Shown in pieces: positions 7,690 through 16,394 of a stretch of DNA of 38,535 nucleotides (positions are counted from its first letter, which is position 1; each line of letters begins with the position of its first letter). The DNA is taken from positions 1 through 38,535 of the forward strand of contig JBDROA010000179.1 in NCBI GenBank assembly GCA_043810615.1, given 5' to 3'. The notes under the pieces were generated by a model that did not search any database, was not told where the DNA came from, and saw nothing but the letters and a program-made list of their open reading frames with translations. The position numbers were made by a program, and so were the translations under genes. This stretch comes from VGBK01 sp043810615. GTDB taxonomy: Bacteria; Actinomycetota; Acidimicrobiia; Spongiisociales; UBA11373.

Positions 7690-9380
7690 GGTGTCGCTCC
7701 CGCCATGTAGAGGCCGACGTCGGCCGGAGACACCTGCTTCGGGTCCAGCTCGCCCACGACCTTGCCCCGGTACATCACCAGCAGCCGGTCGCTGAGCGCC
7801 ATCACCTCGTCCAGTTCGGTGGAGACGATGAGGATGGCCGCCCCCCGGTCGCGCTGCGCCACGATCTGGCTGTGGATGTACTCGATGGAGCCCACATCGA
7901 GCCCACGGGTGGGTTGGGAGGCGATGGCCAGGGCTACGTTCGGCCGCCCGAACTCCCGGGCGACGATGACCTTCTGCTGGTTACCGCCCGAGAGATTGGC
8001 CGCCTTGACTTCGATGCTCGGGGTACGTACATCGAACTGCTCCACCAGGCGCCGGGCTTCCTCCCGGGTCTTCCCCCAGTCCATGACCAGGCCGCGCGAG
8101 TAGGGCCGGGAGTGGTAGCTGTCGAGCACGATGTTCTCCGCCACCGTGAAGGCAGTCACCAAGCCGTGGCGCAGGCGGTCCTCGGGGACGTGAGCCACCC
8201 CGAGCTTGTGGATGTGCCGCGGGCTCGCTCCGGCCACTTCCTTGCCGCCCACCCTGATGGAACCGGAGAGGGGCACCCGCATCCCGGTGAGGGCCCGGAC
8301 CAGTTCGGTCTGGCCGTTGCCCTGGACGCCGGCGATGCCCACGATCCCCCCGGCCCGCACCCGGAACGACACCCCGTTGACCGCCGGGTGCTCCCGTTCG
8401 TCGAGCACCACGAGGTCGGTCACTTCGAGGACGGTCTTCCCCGGTTGGGCCGTCTCCTTGGCCACGGTCAACTCAACCGGGCGGCCCACCATCATCTCGG
8501 CCAGGTGGTTCTGGTCCACCTCCCCCGGCACCGCCCCGCCTACCACCCGGCCGTCGCGGAGCACCTCGATGCGATCGGAGATGCGGAGCACCTCCCCCAG
8601 CTTGTGGGTGATGAAGACGATGCCCTTGCCGGCATCCCGCAGCGAGCGCACGATGCCGAAGAACTCCTCCACCTCCTGGGGGGTGAGCACGGCGGTGGGC
8701 TCGTCGAAGATCAGGAAGCGTGCCTCGCGGAAGAGGACCTTGATGATCTCCACCCGCTGCTGCACCCCGACCGGGAGGTCCTCGATGATGGCCTCGGGGT
8801 CCACGTGAAGGCCGTAGCGCTCCGAGATCTCCGCCACCTCGCGCCGCGCCTCGCGCAGGTTGATGGATCCTCCCCGGCGGGAGCGACCCCGGGAGCGGGT
8901 CAGGAAGGGCCACGCCAGGCGGGCCAGAAAGCCCACTGCCGCCCCCACTGCGGCCGCCACCAGCATCCACAGCCAGGCCTGGGACTCGAAGTCGATGGAA
9001 GAGCCGGTGATCATCGCCCCGGCGCCTGCCGCCAGGGCGGGCGCCAGCCAGGCCGGCATGCGCCGCGTCGGCTCCACTCCGAGCACCACGTTCTCCGCCA
9101 CGGAGAACACCGGGACGAGCATGAAGTGCTGGTGAACCATGCCGGTGCCGGCGGCGATGGCGTCACCCGGCCCGGTGAAGCGCTGGACCGTCCCGTCGAT
9201 GAGGATCTCGCCCTCGTCGGCCGAGTACAGGCCGTAGAGGATGTTCATGAGGGTGGTCTTGCCGGCGCCGTTCTCGCCGAGTAAGCCGAGGATCTCCCCC
9301 GACCGCATCGACAGGTCGATGCGGTCGTTGGCGAGCACACCGGGGAACCGCTTGGTGATCCCTCGCAACTGGAGTTCCAA
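7686..9380 (-). CDS. Nucleoside ABC transporter double ATPase with membrane-like insertion
   Basis: 564 residues from TTG 9380. That start follows the ribosome site GGGAG by 5 nt and begins at the usual family N-terminus; GTG at 9416 adds 12 residues but overlaps a -10 box. ATPase half 1 has Walker A GENGAGKTT (35-43), Q-loop HQHF (83-86), an atypical signature LPVGVQQRVE (about 202-211) and Walker B FLIFDEP (222-228). Half 2 has the family's degenerate Walker A (GVQGNGQTE) and signature LSGGNQQKV. Between the Q-loop and the helical subdomain lie about 68 extra residues (106-173) with two hydrophobic stretches and a basic end (RSRGRSRRGG), absent from the relatives I know. This energises nucleoside uptake with the two permeases. 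Confidence 0.92.
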   Translation of the reverse strand: MELQLRGITKRFPGVLANDRIDLSMRSGEILGLLGENGAGKTTLMNILYGLYSADEGEILIDGTVQRFTGPGDAIAAGTGMVHQHFMLVPVFSVAENVVLGVEPTRRMPAWLAPALAAGAGAMITGSSIDFESQAWLWMLVAAAVGAAVGFLARLAWPFLTRSRGRSRRGGSINLREARREVAEISERYGLHVDPEAIIEDLPVGVQQRVEIIKVLFREARFLIFDEPTAVLTPQEVEEFFGIVRSLRDAGKGIVFITHKLGEVLRISDRIEVLRDGRVVGGAVPGEVDQNHLAEMMVGRPVELTVAKETAQPGKTVLEVTDLVVLDEREHPAVNGVSFRVRAGGIVGIAGVQGNGQTELVRALTGMRVPLSGSIRVGGKEVAGASPRHIHKLGVAHVPEDRLRHGLVTAFTVAENIVLDSYHSRPYSRGLVMDWGKTREEARRLVEQFDVRTPSIEVKAANLSGGNQQKVIVAREFGRPNVALAIASQPTRGLDVGSIEYIHSQIVAQRDRGAAILIVSTELDEVMALSDRLLVMYRGKVVGELDPKQVSPADVGLYMAGATP

Positions 9381-9412
9381 CCCGGCTCCCTGTCTCCCCG
9401 TGAGCAGGCCGC

Positions 9413-9418
9413 ACACTA
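9413..9418 (-). promoter_or_regulatory. Possible -10 box for the ATPase-permease genes
   Basis: The minus strand reads TAGTGT 32 nt upstream of the TTG at 9380, predicting a leader of about 26 nt that includes GGGAG. It sits just after the terminator that follows the BMP gene and could give the transport genes their own promoter. Confidence 0.3.
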
Positions 9419-9440
9419 CACGACCGGCCCGGCGCCGCCC

Positions 9441-9481
9441 AAAAAGACGGATCCCCCCGGCGAGGCCGGGGGGATCCGTCT
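9441..9481 (-). terminator. Intrinsic terminator after the BMP lipoprotein gene
   Basis: Perfect 17-bp inverted repeat (9445-9461 and 9465-9481) with a 3-nt loop, followed on the minus strand by five T. It lies 31 nt past the lipoprotein stop and before the ATPase. It should reduce read-through, giving more binding protein than transporter. Confidence 0.88.
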
Positions 9482-9512
9482 CTAGTCGATTGCGCGAACG
9501 CTGCGGCTACTC

Positions 9513-10697
9513 CTACGGGGTCAGGAAGGTCGCGAGGTCGCCGGCAGCGATGATGTCCGCCTTCAGTTGCTCGACGGCAGCAGCCAGTTCGGCGGGCACG
9601 GTCGCCGCGAGGTCGTGGTAGGGGGCCAGGCCCACGCCGCCGTTGGCGAGGGTGCCCACGTAGAGGTTGCCGACCGAGCCCAGGTTCAACACGTTGGTGA
9701 TGGTGTTGAGCACGGCGGCATCCATGTTCTTCAGGATCGAGGTCAGCGTGATCGAGTTGAACTCGGGGGCGGTGATATACCAGTCGGCATCGACGCCGAC
9801 GACCAGGCATCCCCGCTCCATGCACGCCGCCGCGGTGCCCAGGCCCACGGGGCCGGCCACCGGCAGGATGATGTCGGCGCCTTCGTCGTTCAGGTTCTCA
9901 CCGAACGCCCGGCCGTCGTCGAGGCTCTCGAAGTTGCCCGTGAACAGCCCTTCCTGGGTGTCCGGGTCCCATCCGAGCGCCTCGACCTCGGTGCCGTTGA
10001 GTTCGTTGAAGTAGCGGACGCCCTTGACGAAGCCGTCCATGAAGATGGTCACCGGCGGGATGTTGATACCGCCGAAGGTGCCCACCACGCCCGACGTCGT
10101 CATGCCGGCCGCCAGGTACCCGGCCAGGAACGCCGCCTCGTCGGTGGCGAACGTCAGGCCGCGCAGCTTGGAGTAGTCGCAGAGGTAGTTGCCGGCATCA
10201 TCGGCCCACGGGGCGCCCGGGTAGGGGCTCTGGTCGATGATGGCGAACATCTGGGGGTAGAAGTCGCAGGCGGCTTGGGCCGTGTCGGCGGCGAGCAGGA
10301 AGCCCACCGTGATGATCAGGTCGCAGCCCTCGTTGACGAAGGCCTCGATGTTCGGCCGGTAGTCGGTCGCCGCCTGTGACTCCAGGTAGGCCACCTCGAC
10401 ACCGAGGGTGTCGCGGGCGAGCAACATGCCGTTCCAAGCCGTCTCGTTGAACGACTTGTCGTCGATGCCACCGACGTCGGTGATCTCGCAGGCCTTCATC
10501 GCGATCGGCGCAGCCGTGGTCGTTGGCGCTGCAGTAGTAGTAGTCGGCGCCGCCGTAGTAGTCGGCGCCGCCGTAGTAGTTGTCGCCGCGGTCGTCGTCG
10601 GGGCAATGGTGGTATCGCTGGTGTCGTCACCGCAGGCGGCAACGATCAGACCGAACACTGCCAAGAGCGCGACCAGGGCAAGCCTTCTTCTCATCAT
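9513..10697 (-). CDS. BMP-family (PnrA-like) nucleoside-binding lipoprotein
   Basis: 394 residues. A signal peptide (MMRRRLALVALLAVFGLIVAAC) carries the lipobox VAAC with the lipidated Cys at 22. A Thr/Ala/Pro linker of about 40 residues comes next. The periplasmic-binding-like domain has the BMP hallmarks TDVGGIDDKSFNETAWNG and later FATDEAAFLAGYLAA. It captures a nucleoside outside the membrane and passes it to the permeases encoded downstream. I chose ATG 10697 because GAGGAG lies 9 nt before it and it starts the signal peptide directly. A strong terminator follows the gene. Confidence 0.93.
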   Translation of the reverse strand: MMRRRLALVALLAVFGLIVAACGDDTSDTTIAPTTTAATTTTAAPTTTAAPTTTTAAPTTTAAPIAMKACEITDVGGIDDKSFNETAWNGMLLARDTLGVEVAYLESQAATDYRPNIEAFVNEGCDLIITVGFLLAADTAQAACDFYPQMFAIIDQSPYPGAPWADDAGNYLCDYSKLRGLTFATDEAAFLAGYLAAGMTTSGVVGTFGGINIPPVTIFMDGFVKGVRYFNELNGTEVEALGWDPDTQEGLFTGNFESLDDGRAFGENLNDEGADIILPVAGPVGLGTAAACMERGCLVVGVDADWYITAPEFNSITLTSILKNMDAAVLNTITNVLNLGSVGNLYVGTLANGGVGLAPYHDLAATVPAELAAAVEQLKADIIAAGDLATFLTP

Positions 10698-10753
10698 GGA
10701 ATCTGGCTCCTCTTCGCTCCGTCCCACTTCAGGCCATCGGAGGCCGTAACAGG

Positions 10754-10759
10754 AGTCTA
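10754..10759 (-). promoter_or_regulatory. -10 box of the BMP lipoprotein gene
   Basis: The minus strand reads TAGACT in the 99-nt gap after clpC, about 57 nt before the ATG, leaving a leader of about 50 nt that holds GAGGAG. No convincing -35. Confidence 0.35.
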
Positions 10760-10796
10760 AACGAAGTGGGGGCCGCTTCGTCGGGCCGTTCGGCCT

Positions 10797-13316
10797 CTAT
10801 GACTCCGGGGACTGGGCCAATTCCACCGGGGGCCGGTCGGGAGCCGACACCGGGACGAAGGTGAGGCCGGAGCCTTCCTCATCCACGTCCACCAGGATGG
10901 TGGCCCCGGCGGGGAACTCGTGGAAGAGCACCTTCTCCGACAGGGGGTCCTCCAGGAGACGCTGGATGGCCCGCCGCAGCGGCCGGGCCCCCAGTTGGGG
11001 GTCGTAGCCCCGCCGGGCGAGCAGGTCCTTGGCGGCGTCGGTGAGCATGAGCTCCAGCGCCTGGGCCTGCAGCTGGCGGCGCACCCGGGCCATCATGAGG
11101 TCCACGATCTGGCCCACCTCGGCCATGGTCAGCTCGTGGAAGACGATGACCTCGTCGATGCGGTTGAGGAACTCGGGGCGGAAGGACCTCTTGAGCGCCT
11201 CCGTCACCTTGTCCTTGATCTGCTGGTAGCCGACGTCGGCCCCATTGGCCACGAAGCCGATGGACTTGCGCCGCAGGTCGGCCGTCCCCAGGTTGGAGGT
11301 CATGATGATCACGGTGTTCTTGAAGTCCACCGTCCGGCCCTGGGAGTCGGTGAGGCGCCCGTCCTCGAGGATCTGCAACAGGGTGTTGAAGACGTCGGGG
11401 TGGGCCTTCTCGATCTCGTCGAAGAGCACCACCGAGAACGGCTTGCGGCGCACCGCCTCGGTCAGCTGCCCGCCCTCGTCGTAGCCCACGTAGCCGGGGG
11501 GCGAGCCCACCAGGCGGCTCACCGTGTGCTTTTCCATGTACTCCGACATGTCGAGCTGGATGAGGGAGCTCTCGTTGCCGAACAGGAACTCGGCCAGGGC
11601 TTTGGCCGTCTCGGTCTTGCCCACGCCCGAGGGCCCCAGGAAGATGAACGATCCGGTCGGCCGCTTGGGATCCTTGAGGCCGGCCCGGGTGCGACGGATG
11701 GCCCGGCTCACCGCCACGATGGCCTCGTGCTGCCCGACGATGCGGTGGTGCAGCTCGTCCTCCATGCGCAACAGCTTGGCGGTCTCCTCCTCGGTGAGGC
11801 TCTGCACCGGGATGCCGGTCCACTGGGCCAGCACCTCGGCGATCTGCTCCTCGTCGATGACCGAGAAGGGCGTCCCCGGGGACAGCTCCGCCTCGAGACG
11901 GAGGCGCTCGGCAAGCAAGGCCCGCTCCTGGTCACGGACCTGGGCGGCCCGCTCGAACTGCTGGGCCTGGACGGCCTCTTCCTTCTGGCCGCGCAGGGCG
12001 GAGATGCGCCGGTCCAGGTCGTCGAGCTCGGGCGAGGAGGGGCGGTGGTGGATGCGCATCCGGCTCCCCGCCTCGTCGATGAGGTCGATGGCCTTGTCGG
12101 GCAGCTGCCGGTCGGCGATGTAGCGATCAGCCAGGTTGGCCGCGCTCACCAGGGCGGCGTCGGTGTAGCGCGCCCCGTGGTGGGTCTCGTACTTCTCCCG
12201 CAGGCCGGTGAGGATCTTGATGGTCTCGACCACCGAAGGCTCGTCCACCTGCACCGGCTGGAAGCGGCGCTCGAGGGCGGAGTCCTTCTCGAGGTGCTTG
12301 CGGTACTCCTCGAGCGTGGTGGCCCCCACCGTCTGCAGCTCGCCCCGGGCGAGCATGGGCTTGAGGATGCTGGCGGCGTCGATGGCCCCCTCGGCGGCCC
12401 CCGCTCCCACCAGGGTATGGATCTCGTCGATGAACAACACTATGTCGCCGCGGGTGCGGATCTCCTTCAGCACCTTCTTGAGGCGCTCCTCGAAGTCGCC
12501 GCGGTAGCGGGAGCCGGCCACCAGGGCCCCCAGGTCGAGGGTGTAGATCTGCTTGCCCTTGAGCGTCTCCGGGACCTCGCCGGCGATGATGCGCTGTGCC
12601 AGGCCCTCGACGATGGCAGTCTTGCCCACTCCGGGCTCTCCCACCAGGACCGGGTTGTTCTTGGTGCGGCGGGACAGGATCTGCATGACCCGGTCGATCT
12701 CCCGCTCCCGGCCGATGACCGGGTCGAGCTTGCGCTCCCGGGCGTACTGGGTGAGGTTGCGCCCGAACTGGTCGAGGACGGTGGACCCACCGCCCGAGGA
12801 CTCCGGGGCGCCTCCGCCATGGGCCCCGCCGCCGCGTCGCCCGCCGGAGGGCGATTCGGACCCGGAAGCCTCCTCGGAATGGGAGCCGGAGAGCAGCTGG
12901 ATGACGGTCTGGCGCACCTTGTGCAGCTCGGCCCCGAGCTTCTGGAGCACCTGGGCGGCGACGCCCTCGCCCTCGCGAATCAGGCCGAGGAGGATGTGCT
13001 CGGTTCCGATGTAGTTGTGGCCCAACTGCAGGGCCTCGCGCAGCGACAGCTCGAGGACCTTCTTGGCCCGTGGGGTGAAGGGGATGTGGCCGCTGGGGGC
13101 CTGGGCCCCCTGGCCGATGATCTCCACCACCTGGGAGCGCACCGACTCCAGGCTGATGCCCATGCCTTCGAGGGCCCGGGCGGCGACGCCCTCGCCCTCG
13201 TGGATGAGGCCGAGGAGGATGTGCTCGGTGCCGATGTAGTTGTGGTTGAGCAGCCTGGCCTCTTCCTGGGCCAGGACCACCACCCGGCGGGCTCTGTCGG
13301 TGAACCTCTCGAACAA
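10797..13316 (-). CDS. clpC: ATP-dependent Clp protease ATP-binding subunit ClpC
   Basis: 839 residues, the normal length. Two Clp-N repeats (1-145, with NYIGTEHILLGLI twice) are followed by a Gly/Ser-rich linker (about 145-178) longer than usual. D1 has Walker A GEPGVGKT (226-233). A middle coiled coil with a UVR-like segment (EEAVQAQQFERAAQVRDQE) follows. D2 has Walker A GPSGVGKT and the conserved LFDEIEKAH. The hexamer unfolds proteins for ClpP. The start is TTG at 13316, fixed by the conserved N-terminus FERFTDRARRVVVLAQEEA, with AGGAG 10 nt upstream. Transcription is divergent from the polyprenyl synthase. Confidence 0.97.
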   Translation of the reverse strand: MFERFTDRARRVVVLAQEEARLLNHNYIGTEHILLGLIHEGEGVAARALEGMGISLESVRSQVVEIIGQGAQAPSGHIPFTPRAKKVLELSLREALQLGHNYIGTEHILLGLIREGEGVAAQVLQKLGAELHKVRQTVIQLLSGSHSEEASGSESPSGGRRGGGAHGGGAPESSGGGSTVLDQFGRNLTQYARERKLDPVIGREREIDRVMQILSRRTKNNPVLVGEPGVGKTAIVEGLAQRIIAGEVPETLKGKQIYTLDLGALVAGSRYRGDFEERLKKVLKEIRTRGDIVLFIDEIHTLVGAGAAEGAIDAASILKPMLARGELQTVGATTLEEYRKHLEKDSALERRFQPVQVDEPSVVETIKILTGLREKYETHHGARYTDAALVSAANLADRYIADRQLPDKAIDLIDEAGSRMRIHHRPSSPELDDLDRRISALRGQKEEAVQAQQFERAAQVRDQERALLAERLRLEAELSPGTPFSVIDEEQIAEVLAQWTGIPVQSLTEEETAKLLRMEDELHHRIVGQHEAIVAVSRAIRRTRAGLKDPKRPTGSFIFLGPSGVGKTETAKALAEFLFGNESSLIQLDMSEYMEKHTVSRLVGSPPGYVGYDEGGQLTEAVRRKPFSVVLFDEIEKAHPDVFNTLLQILEDGRLTDSQGRTVDFKNTVIIMTSNLGTADLRRKSIGFVANGADVGYQQIKDKVTEALKRSFRPEFLNRIDEVIVFHELTMAEVGQIVDLMMARVRRQLQAQALELMLTDAAKDLLARRGYDPQLGARPLRRAIQRLLEDPLSEKVLFHEFPAGATILVDVDEEGSGLTFVPVSAPDRPPVELAQSPES

Positions 13317-13372
13317 GGCTCTCAGTCTCCTGATGTGGCAACGGCGCTTCCGGTTCCGGAGGCGCCTCGGTG

Positions 13373-13378
13373 ACTATA
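13373..13378 (-). promoter_or_regulatory. clpC promoter
   Basis: The minus strand has TATAGT, with TTGGGT as a possible -35 located 16 nt upstream. The predicted leader is about 50 nt and includes AGGAG. A ClgR-type operator was looked for but not clearly found. Confidence 0.5.
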
Positions 13379-13503
13379 GCGGTGGGCCTGCTGAACCCAA
13401 CCGGGACCTCCGTGGTCGTCGCGGCCCTCGCCGAAACCCCGACGCGACCTCATGTTCCCACCCCCGTCCGCGGGCAGGAAGGGGCCTGGCAGGCCGCCGC
13501 CGC

Positions 13504-13509
13504 TACCAT
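13504..13509 (+). promoter_or_regulatory. -10 box of the polyprenyl synthase gene
   Basis: TACCAT lies 29 nt upstream of the ATG at 13539. The predicted leader is about 22 nt and has no good ribosome site. Confidence 0.35.
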
Positions 13510-13538
13510 CCCCGGGCACCCGACGCATAGGCCCCTCC

Positions 13539-14531
13539 ATGGATCGCCCCGTCGTTCGCGACCTCATCCCTATCGAACGGATTTGGGCCCGCCTTGAGGC
13601 GGTGGAGGAAGGTTTGCGCCGGGCCACCACCTCGACCGACCCCTTCCTGACCCGCATCGCCCAGCACCTCCTGGCCGCCGGAGGGAAGCGCTACCGCCCC
13701 CTGCTGGCCCAGGTGGCCGCCGAACTGGGCGGGGCCCCCGGCGAGGGCCCGGTCGCCGCCGGGGTGGCGGTGGAATTGGTGCACCTGGGCAGCCTGTACC
13801 ACGACGACGTCATCGACGAGGCCGCCAGCCGGCGCGGGGCGGTGTCGGTGAACGCCAACTGGTCGAACACCGTGGCCATCCTGGCCGGGGACTTCCTCCT
13901 CGCCCGGGCCAGCGAGACGGCCGCCCCCCTCGGGGTGGAGGCGGTCACGCTGCTCGCCCGCACCTACGCCGACCTCTGCGAAGGCCAGATCCTGGAGTTG
14001 CAGTTGATGGGCAATACCGAGCAGGGCACCGGGGACTACTTCCGCGTGGTCGCCCTCAAGACCGCCAGCCTCATCCGCACCTCGGCCCGGCTGGGAGCCA
14101 TGGCCGGCGCGGCGGCGCCGCCGGAGATCGAGGCGGCGAGCCGCTGGGCCCACGAGGTGGGCCTGGCCTTCCAGATCACAGACGACGTACTCGACCTGGT
14201 GGCCACCGCCGAGTTCCTGGGCAAGCCGGCCGGGTCCGACGTGAACGAGGGCACCTTCACCCTGCCCGTCCTCTACGCCCTGGAAGGGACCGAGGGAGCC
14301 GAGGTGCGCCGCCTGCTGGCCGGCGGGCGTCCCTACCCCCCCGAAGCGGTAGCCGAGGTGATCTCCCTGGCCCGGGCCGGAGGGCATGTGGAGCGCGCCC
14401 TGGAGGTGGCTCGCGGCCACACCGCAGCGGCGGTGGCCGCCCTGGAGGCGCTCCCCCCGGGCCCGGTGGCCGCGGTGCTCCATGCCCTCGGCGACTACCT
14501 GATCGCCCGGGTGGAGGACGCCAGGGGCTGA
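13539..14531 (+). CDS. Long-chain polyprenyl diphosphate synthase
   Basis: 330 residues, all-alpha trans-prenyltransferase. It has GGKRYRP (48-54), the first Asp-rich motif DDVID (89-93) and the second DDVLD (215-219). The residues just before the first motif (GSLYH) carry no bulky aromatic at the floor position used by short-chain enzymes, so a long product such as a heptaprenyl or octaprenyl diphosphate for menaquinone is likely. ATG 13539 gives the usual N-terminus; an in-frame ATG at 13452 would add a Pro-rich stretch that looks non-coding. Confidence 0.9.
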   Translation: MDRPVVRDLIPIERIWARLEAVEEGLRRATTSTDPFLTRIAQHLLAAGGKRYRPLLAQVAAELGGAPGEGPVAAGVAVELVHLGSLYHDDVIDEAASRRGAVSVNANWSNTVAILAGDFLLARASETAAPLGVEAVTLLARTYADLCEGQILELQLMGNTEQGTGDYFRVVALKTASLIRTSARLGAMAGAAAPPEIEAASRWAHEVGLAFQITDDVLDLVATAEFLGKPAGSDVNEGTFTLPVLYALEGTEGAEVRRLLAGGRPYPPEAVAEVISLARAGGHVERALEVARGHTAAAVAALEALPPGPVAAVLHALGDYLIARVEDARG

Positions 14532-14566
14532 GGCCGGCGGCATGTCGCGGGACCGCAGGCCCCCGC

Positions 14567-14572
14567 TAGCCT
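14567..14572 (+). promoter_or_regulatory. -10 box of the following hypothetical gene
   Basis: TAGCCT lies 23 nt before the ATG at 14596, with a GGGGAGG ribosome site (14582-14588) in the short leader. It argues against the longer in-frame start at 14542. Confidence 0.45.
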
Positions 14573-14595
14573 CCCACCGGCGGGGAGGTCCCTCG

Positions 14596-15165
14596 ATGCG
14601 ACGGCAGCAGCCTACGGCGGGCCCGGTGGCGCCCGTCCCTTCGCCCATCCCGATGGTCTCCGGCGCGGCTGCGGTACGCCGGGCGCACCTCGTCCGCTTC
14701 CCCTCGTACCGCCTGACCGCCCAGCCGGGCCTCCGGGTAGAGCTGGCCCGCTACGGCGCCCTGAACATCTACTTCTTCGGGCCGGGGCAGAAGATCGCCC
14801 TGCCGTGGGGCGGGCGCTGGCGCCTCACCACCATCGAGCGCGGCGGCGGCCTGGCGGTGGTAGTCGTCAACGAGGCCCGACAGAAGCTCGCGATGGCCGC
14901 TGCCGGCGCCGTTGCGGGCAACTACGGCATCAACGGCCGAGACTACGCCTACACCCTCAACCCGGCCGAAGGCGGCTGGGGCCGGGCCCGCCTCTGGGAC
15001 CTCTTCGCCCGGGAAGACCGGGTGGCCCGTCTCACCCGCCGCCCCTTTCGTGCCTTCTGCTCTGAGCCGATCCCCCTCCCGGCGCTGCTGCTCGCCCTGC
15101 TCCTCGTCAGGACGGGCATCCCCGGGGAGGGCAGCCGGTACGTGCCGGACTTCCGCTGGGGGTAG
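14596..15165 (+). CDS. Hypothetical protein, 189 residues
   Basis: I do not recognise this family. ATG 14596 is chosen because GGGGAGG sits 7 nt upstream. The N-terminus is Pro-rich. A central beta-rich part (about residues 45-105) contains ARYGALNIYFFGPGQKIALP and GLAVVVVNEARQKLAM. It is followed by a Gly/Ala segment, an Arg-rich stretch and a short hydrophobic run (LPALLLALLLV) near the C-terminus that may contact the membrane. It follows the prenyl synthase on the same strand but has its own promoter-like site. Confidence 0.7.
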   Translation: MRRQQPTAGPVAPVPSPIPMVSGAAAVRRAHLVRFPSYRLTAQPGLRVELARYGALNIYFFGPGQKIALPWGGRWRLTTIERGGGLAVVVVNEARQKLAMAAAGAVAGNYGINGRDYAYTLNPAEGGWGRARLWDLFAREDRVARLTRRPFRAFCSEPIPLPALLLALLLVRTGIPGEGSRYVPDFRWG

Positions 15166-15187
15166 CGCTCGTCGGGCCGGGAGGGGA

Positions 15188-15937
15188 TCACCCCGCGACG
15201 CGGCGGGCCACCCGGCGGACGGCGGCGAAGAGAGCGGTCTCTCGTAGCCGGCGAGGGTCGCCGAGGGCCTCCTCCAGCCCGGGGTCGTAGGGCACCGCCC
15301 CCAGGAACGGCACCCCGAAGGAGGCGGCGAGCTCCGCCACCGAGTCGTCGACGTCCCGCTGCAGGTTCTCCACCACACCCACGATCGGGGCCCGAAGCTC
15401 GGTGAGCAGCCGCAGGGCCCGGCGAACGCTCCCGATGACGACCCGTGAAGCCGCGCCCAGGAGGAGGAACTCGGTTCGCGGCACCAGGCGCACTACATCG
15501 AGGGCGATGTCGCCGAGGCCGGGCGGGAGGTCGAGCACGAGAAGATCCGCTTCGCCCCAACGGGTGATGGCCAGCAACTCCAGCAGCGTGTTGGTGACGT
15601 CGCCGCCCCGGAGTGGTGTCGCCGCCTCACCCGAGAAGAAGGCCACCGACATGATGCCGATCCCCTCGACGGCGATGGGATCGACACCGAACTCCTCCGT
15701 TGGGAACCGCCCCTCGGTCCCCAGGATCACGTGGTCGCTGGGAGAGGTGAAGTCGAGGTCGAGGAGACCGACCCGCCGCCCCTCGTCCGCCCAGGCCAGA
15801 GCCAGGCTCGTGGAGACCACGCTCTTGCCGATTCCGCCCTTGCTCCCCGTGACCGCCACGATCCGGCCGATGCCGGCGAGGCGGTCGTCGACGGCGGCGG
15901 CTCGGGGGTCCATCGGGTCAGGCCGATGCCGGGTCAT
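15188..15937 (-). CDS. MinD/Mrp-type P-loop ATPase coupled to HypA
   Basis: 249 residues of the SIMIBI class. The deviant Walker A GSKGGIGKS is at 31-39, LLDLDFTSPSDH (58-69) follows as the A' region, and VLDLPPG is the Walker B-like motif. The Cys pair found in the loop of many Mrp/Nbp35 iron-sulfur carriers is absent (VVENLQRDVDDS). The gene overlaps hypA by 20 nt. In Thermococcus a MinD/Mrp-family ATPase, not the usual GTPase, serves as HypB and binds HypA, so this is a candidate nickel-insertion partner. That role is inferred from context. An alternative start is ATG 15913, just after the hypA stop. Confidence 0.8.
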   Translation of the reverse strand: MTRHRPDPMDPRAAAVDDRLAGIGRIVAVTGSKGGIGKSVVSTSLALAWADEGRRVGLLDLDFTSPSDHVILGTEGRFPTEEFGVDPIAVEGIGIMSVAFFSGEAATPLRGGDVTNTLLELLAITRWGEADLLVLDLPPGLGDIALDVVRLVPRTEFLLLGAASRVVIGSVRRALRLLTELRAPIVGVVENLQRDVDDSVAELAASFGVPFLGAVPYDPGLEEALGDPRRLRETALFAAVRRVARRVAG

Positions 15938-16349
15938 CGCCGCCGCGCCCCTCGACCCTCTCGAGGGTGACCCCGCGGCCGGCCAGGATAAAGAAGTCCG
16001 GGCTCCCGCACCCCGGGCACCGCACGAAGGCATGGGAGAGCTCGGGGATGAAGTGCATTGCCTCCAACTCGTCGGCTCCGTCTGCCTCCAGGTCGGGCCT
16101 GCCGAATTCGCGCTCGCACACCCGGCAGCGGAAGCGCACCGGTTCCTGCTCCACCACGAATCGGGCGCCTTCGAGAACCGGATCGGATGCCGGGAGCACC
16201 TCGGCCAAGGAAAACTCGAAGAGGTCCGTCCTTATCTGCTGCAGTTCGCCCACCCGAACCGTGATCGTCTGGATGCGGTCTATCCCGGCATCCCGGGCGG
16301 CGCGCAGTGCGGCCTTCACGACCGCATCGGCGAGGGCGAACTCATGCAA
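15918..16349 (-). CDS. hypA: Nickel metallochaperone HypA, long-insert type
   Basis: 143 residues. HypA delivers nickel to [NiFe]-hydrogenase. The N-terminus MHEFALAD carries the nickel ligands (H2, with the adjacent E3). The zinc site has C75, C78, C111 and C114. The 32-residue spacing between the two CxxC pairs is longer than in most bacterial HypA (about a dozen), and the insert with HFIPELSHAF resembles, from memory, archaeal Thermococcus HypA. The start is TTG at 16349, forced by the need for His at position 2; GGGAG lies 9 nt upstream. No hydrogenase gene is in the window. Confidence 0.9.
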   Translation of the reverse strand: MHEFALADAVVKAALRAARDAGIDRIQTITVRVGELQQIRTDLFEFSLAEVLPASDPVLEGARFVVEQEPVRFRCRVCEREFGRPDLEADGADELEAMHFIPELSHAFVRCPGCGSPDFFILAGRGVTLERVEGRGGDDPASA

Positions 16350-16388
16350 GGGGCGACACTCCCGGTGGAGGGCAACGGCGACCCCAGA

Positions 16389-16394
16389 ATCCTA
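16389..16394 (-). promoter_or_regulatory. -10 box of hypA
   Basis: The minus strand reads TAGGAT about 40 nt upstream of the TTG start; the leader of about 33 nt includes GGGAG. Confidence 0.45.
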
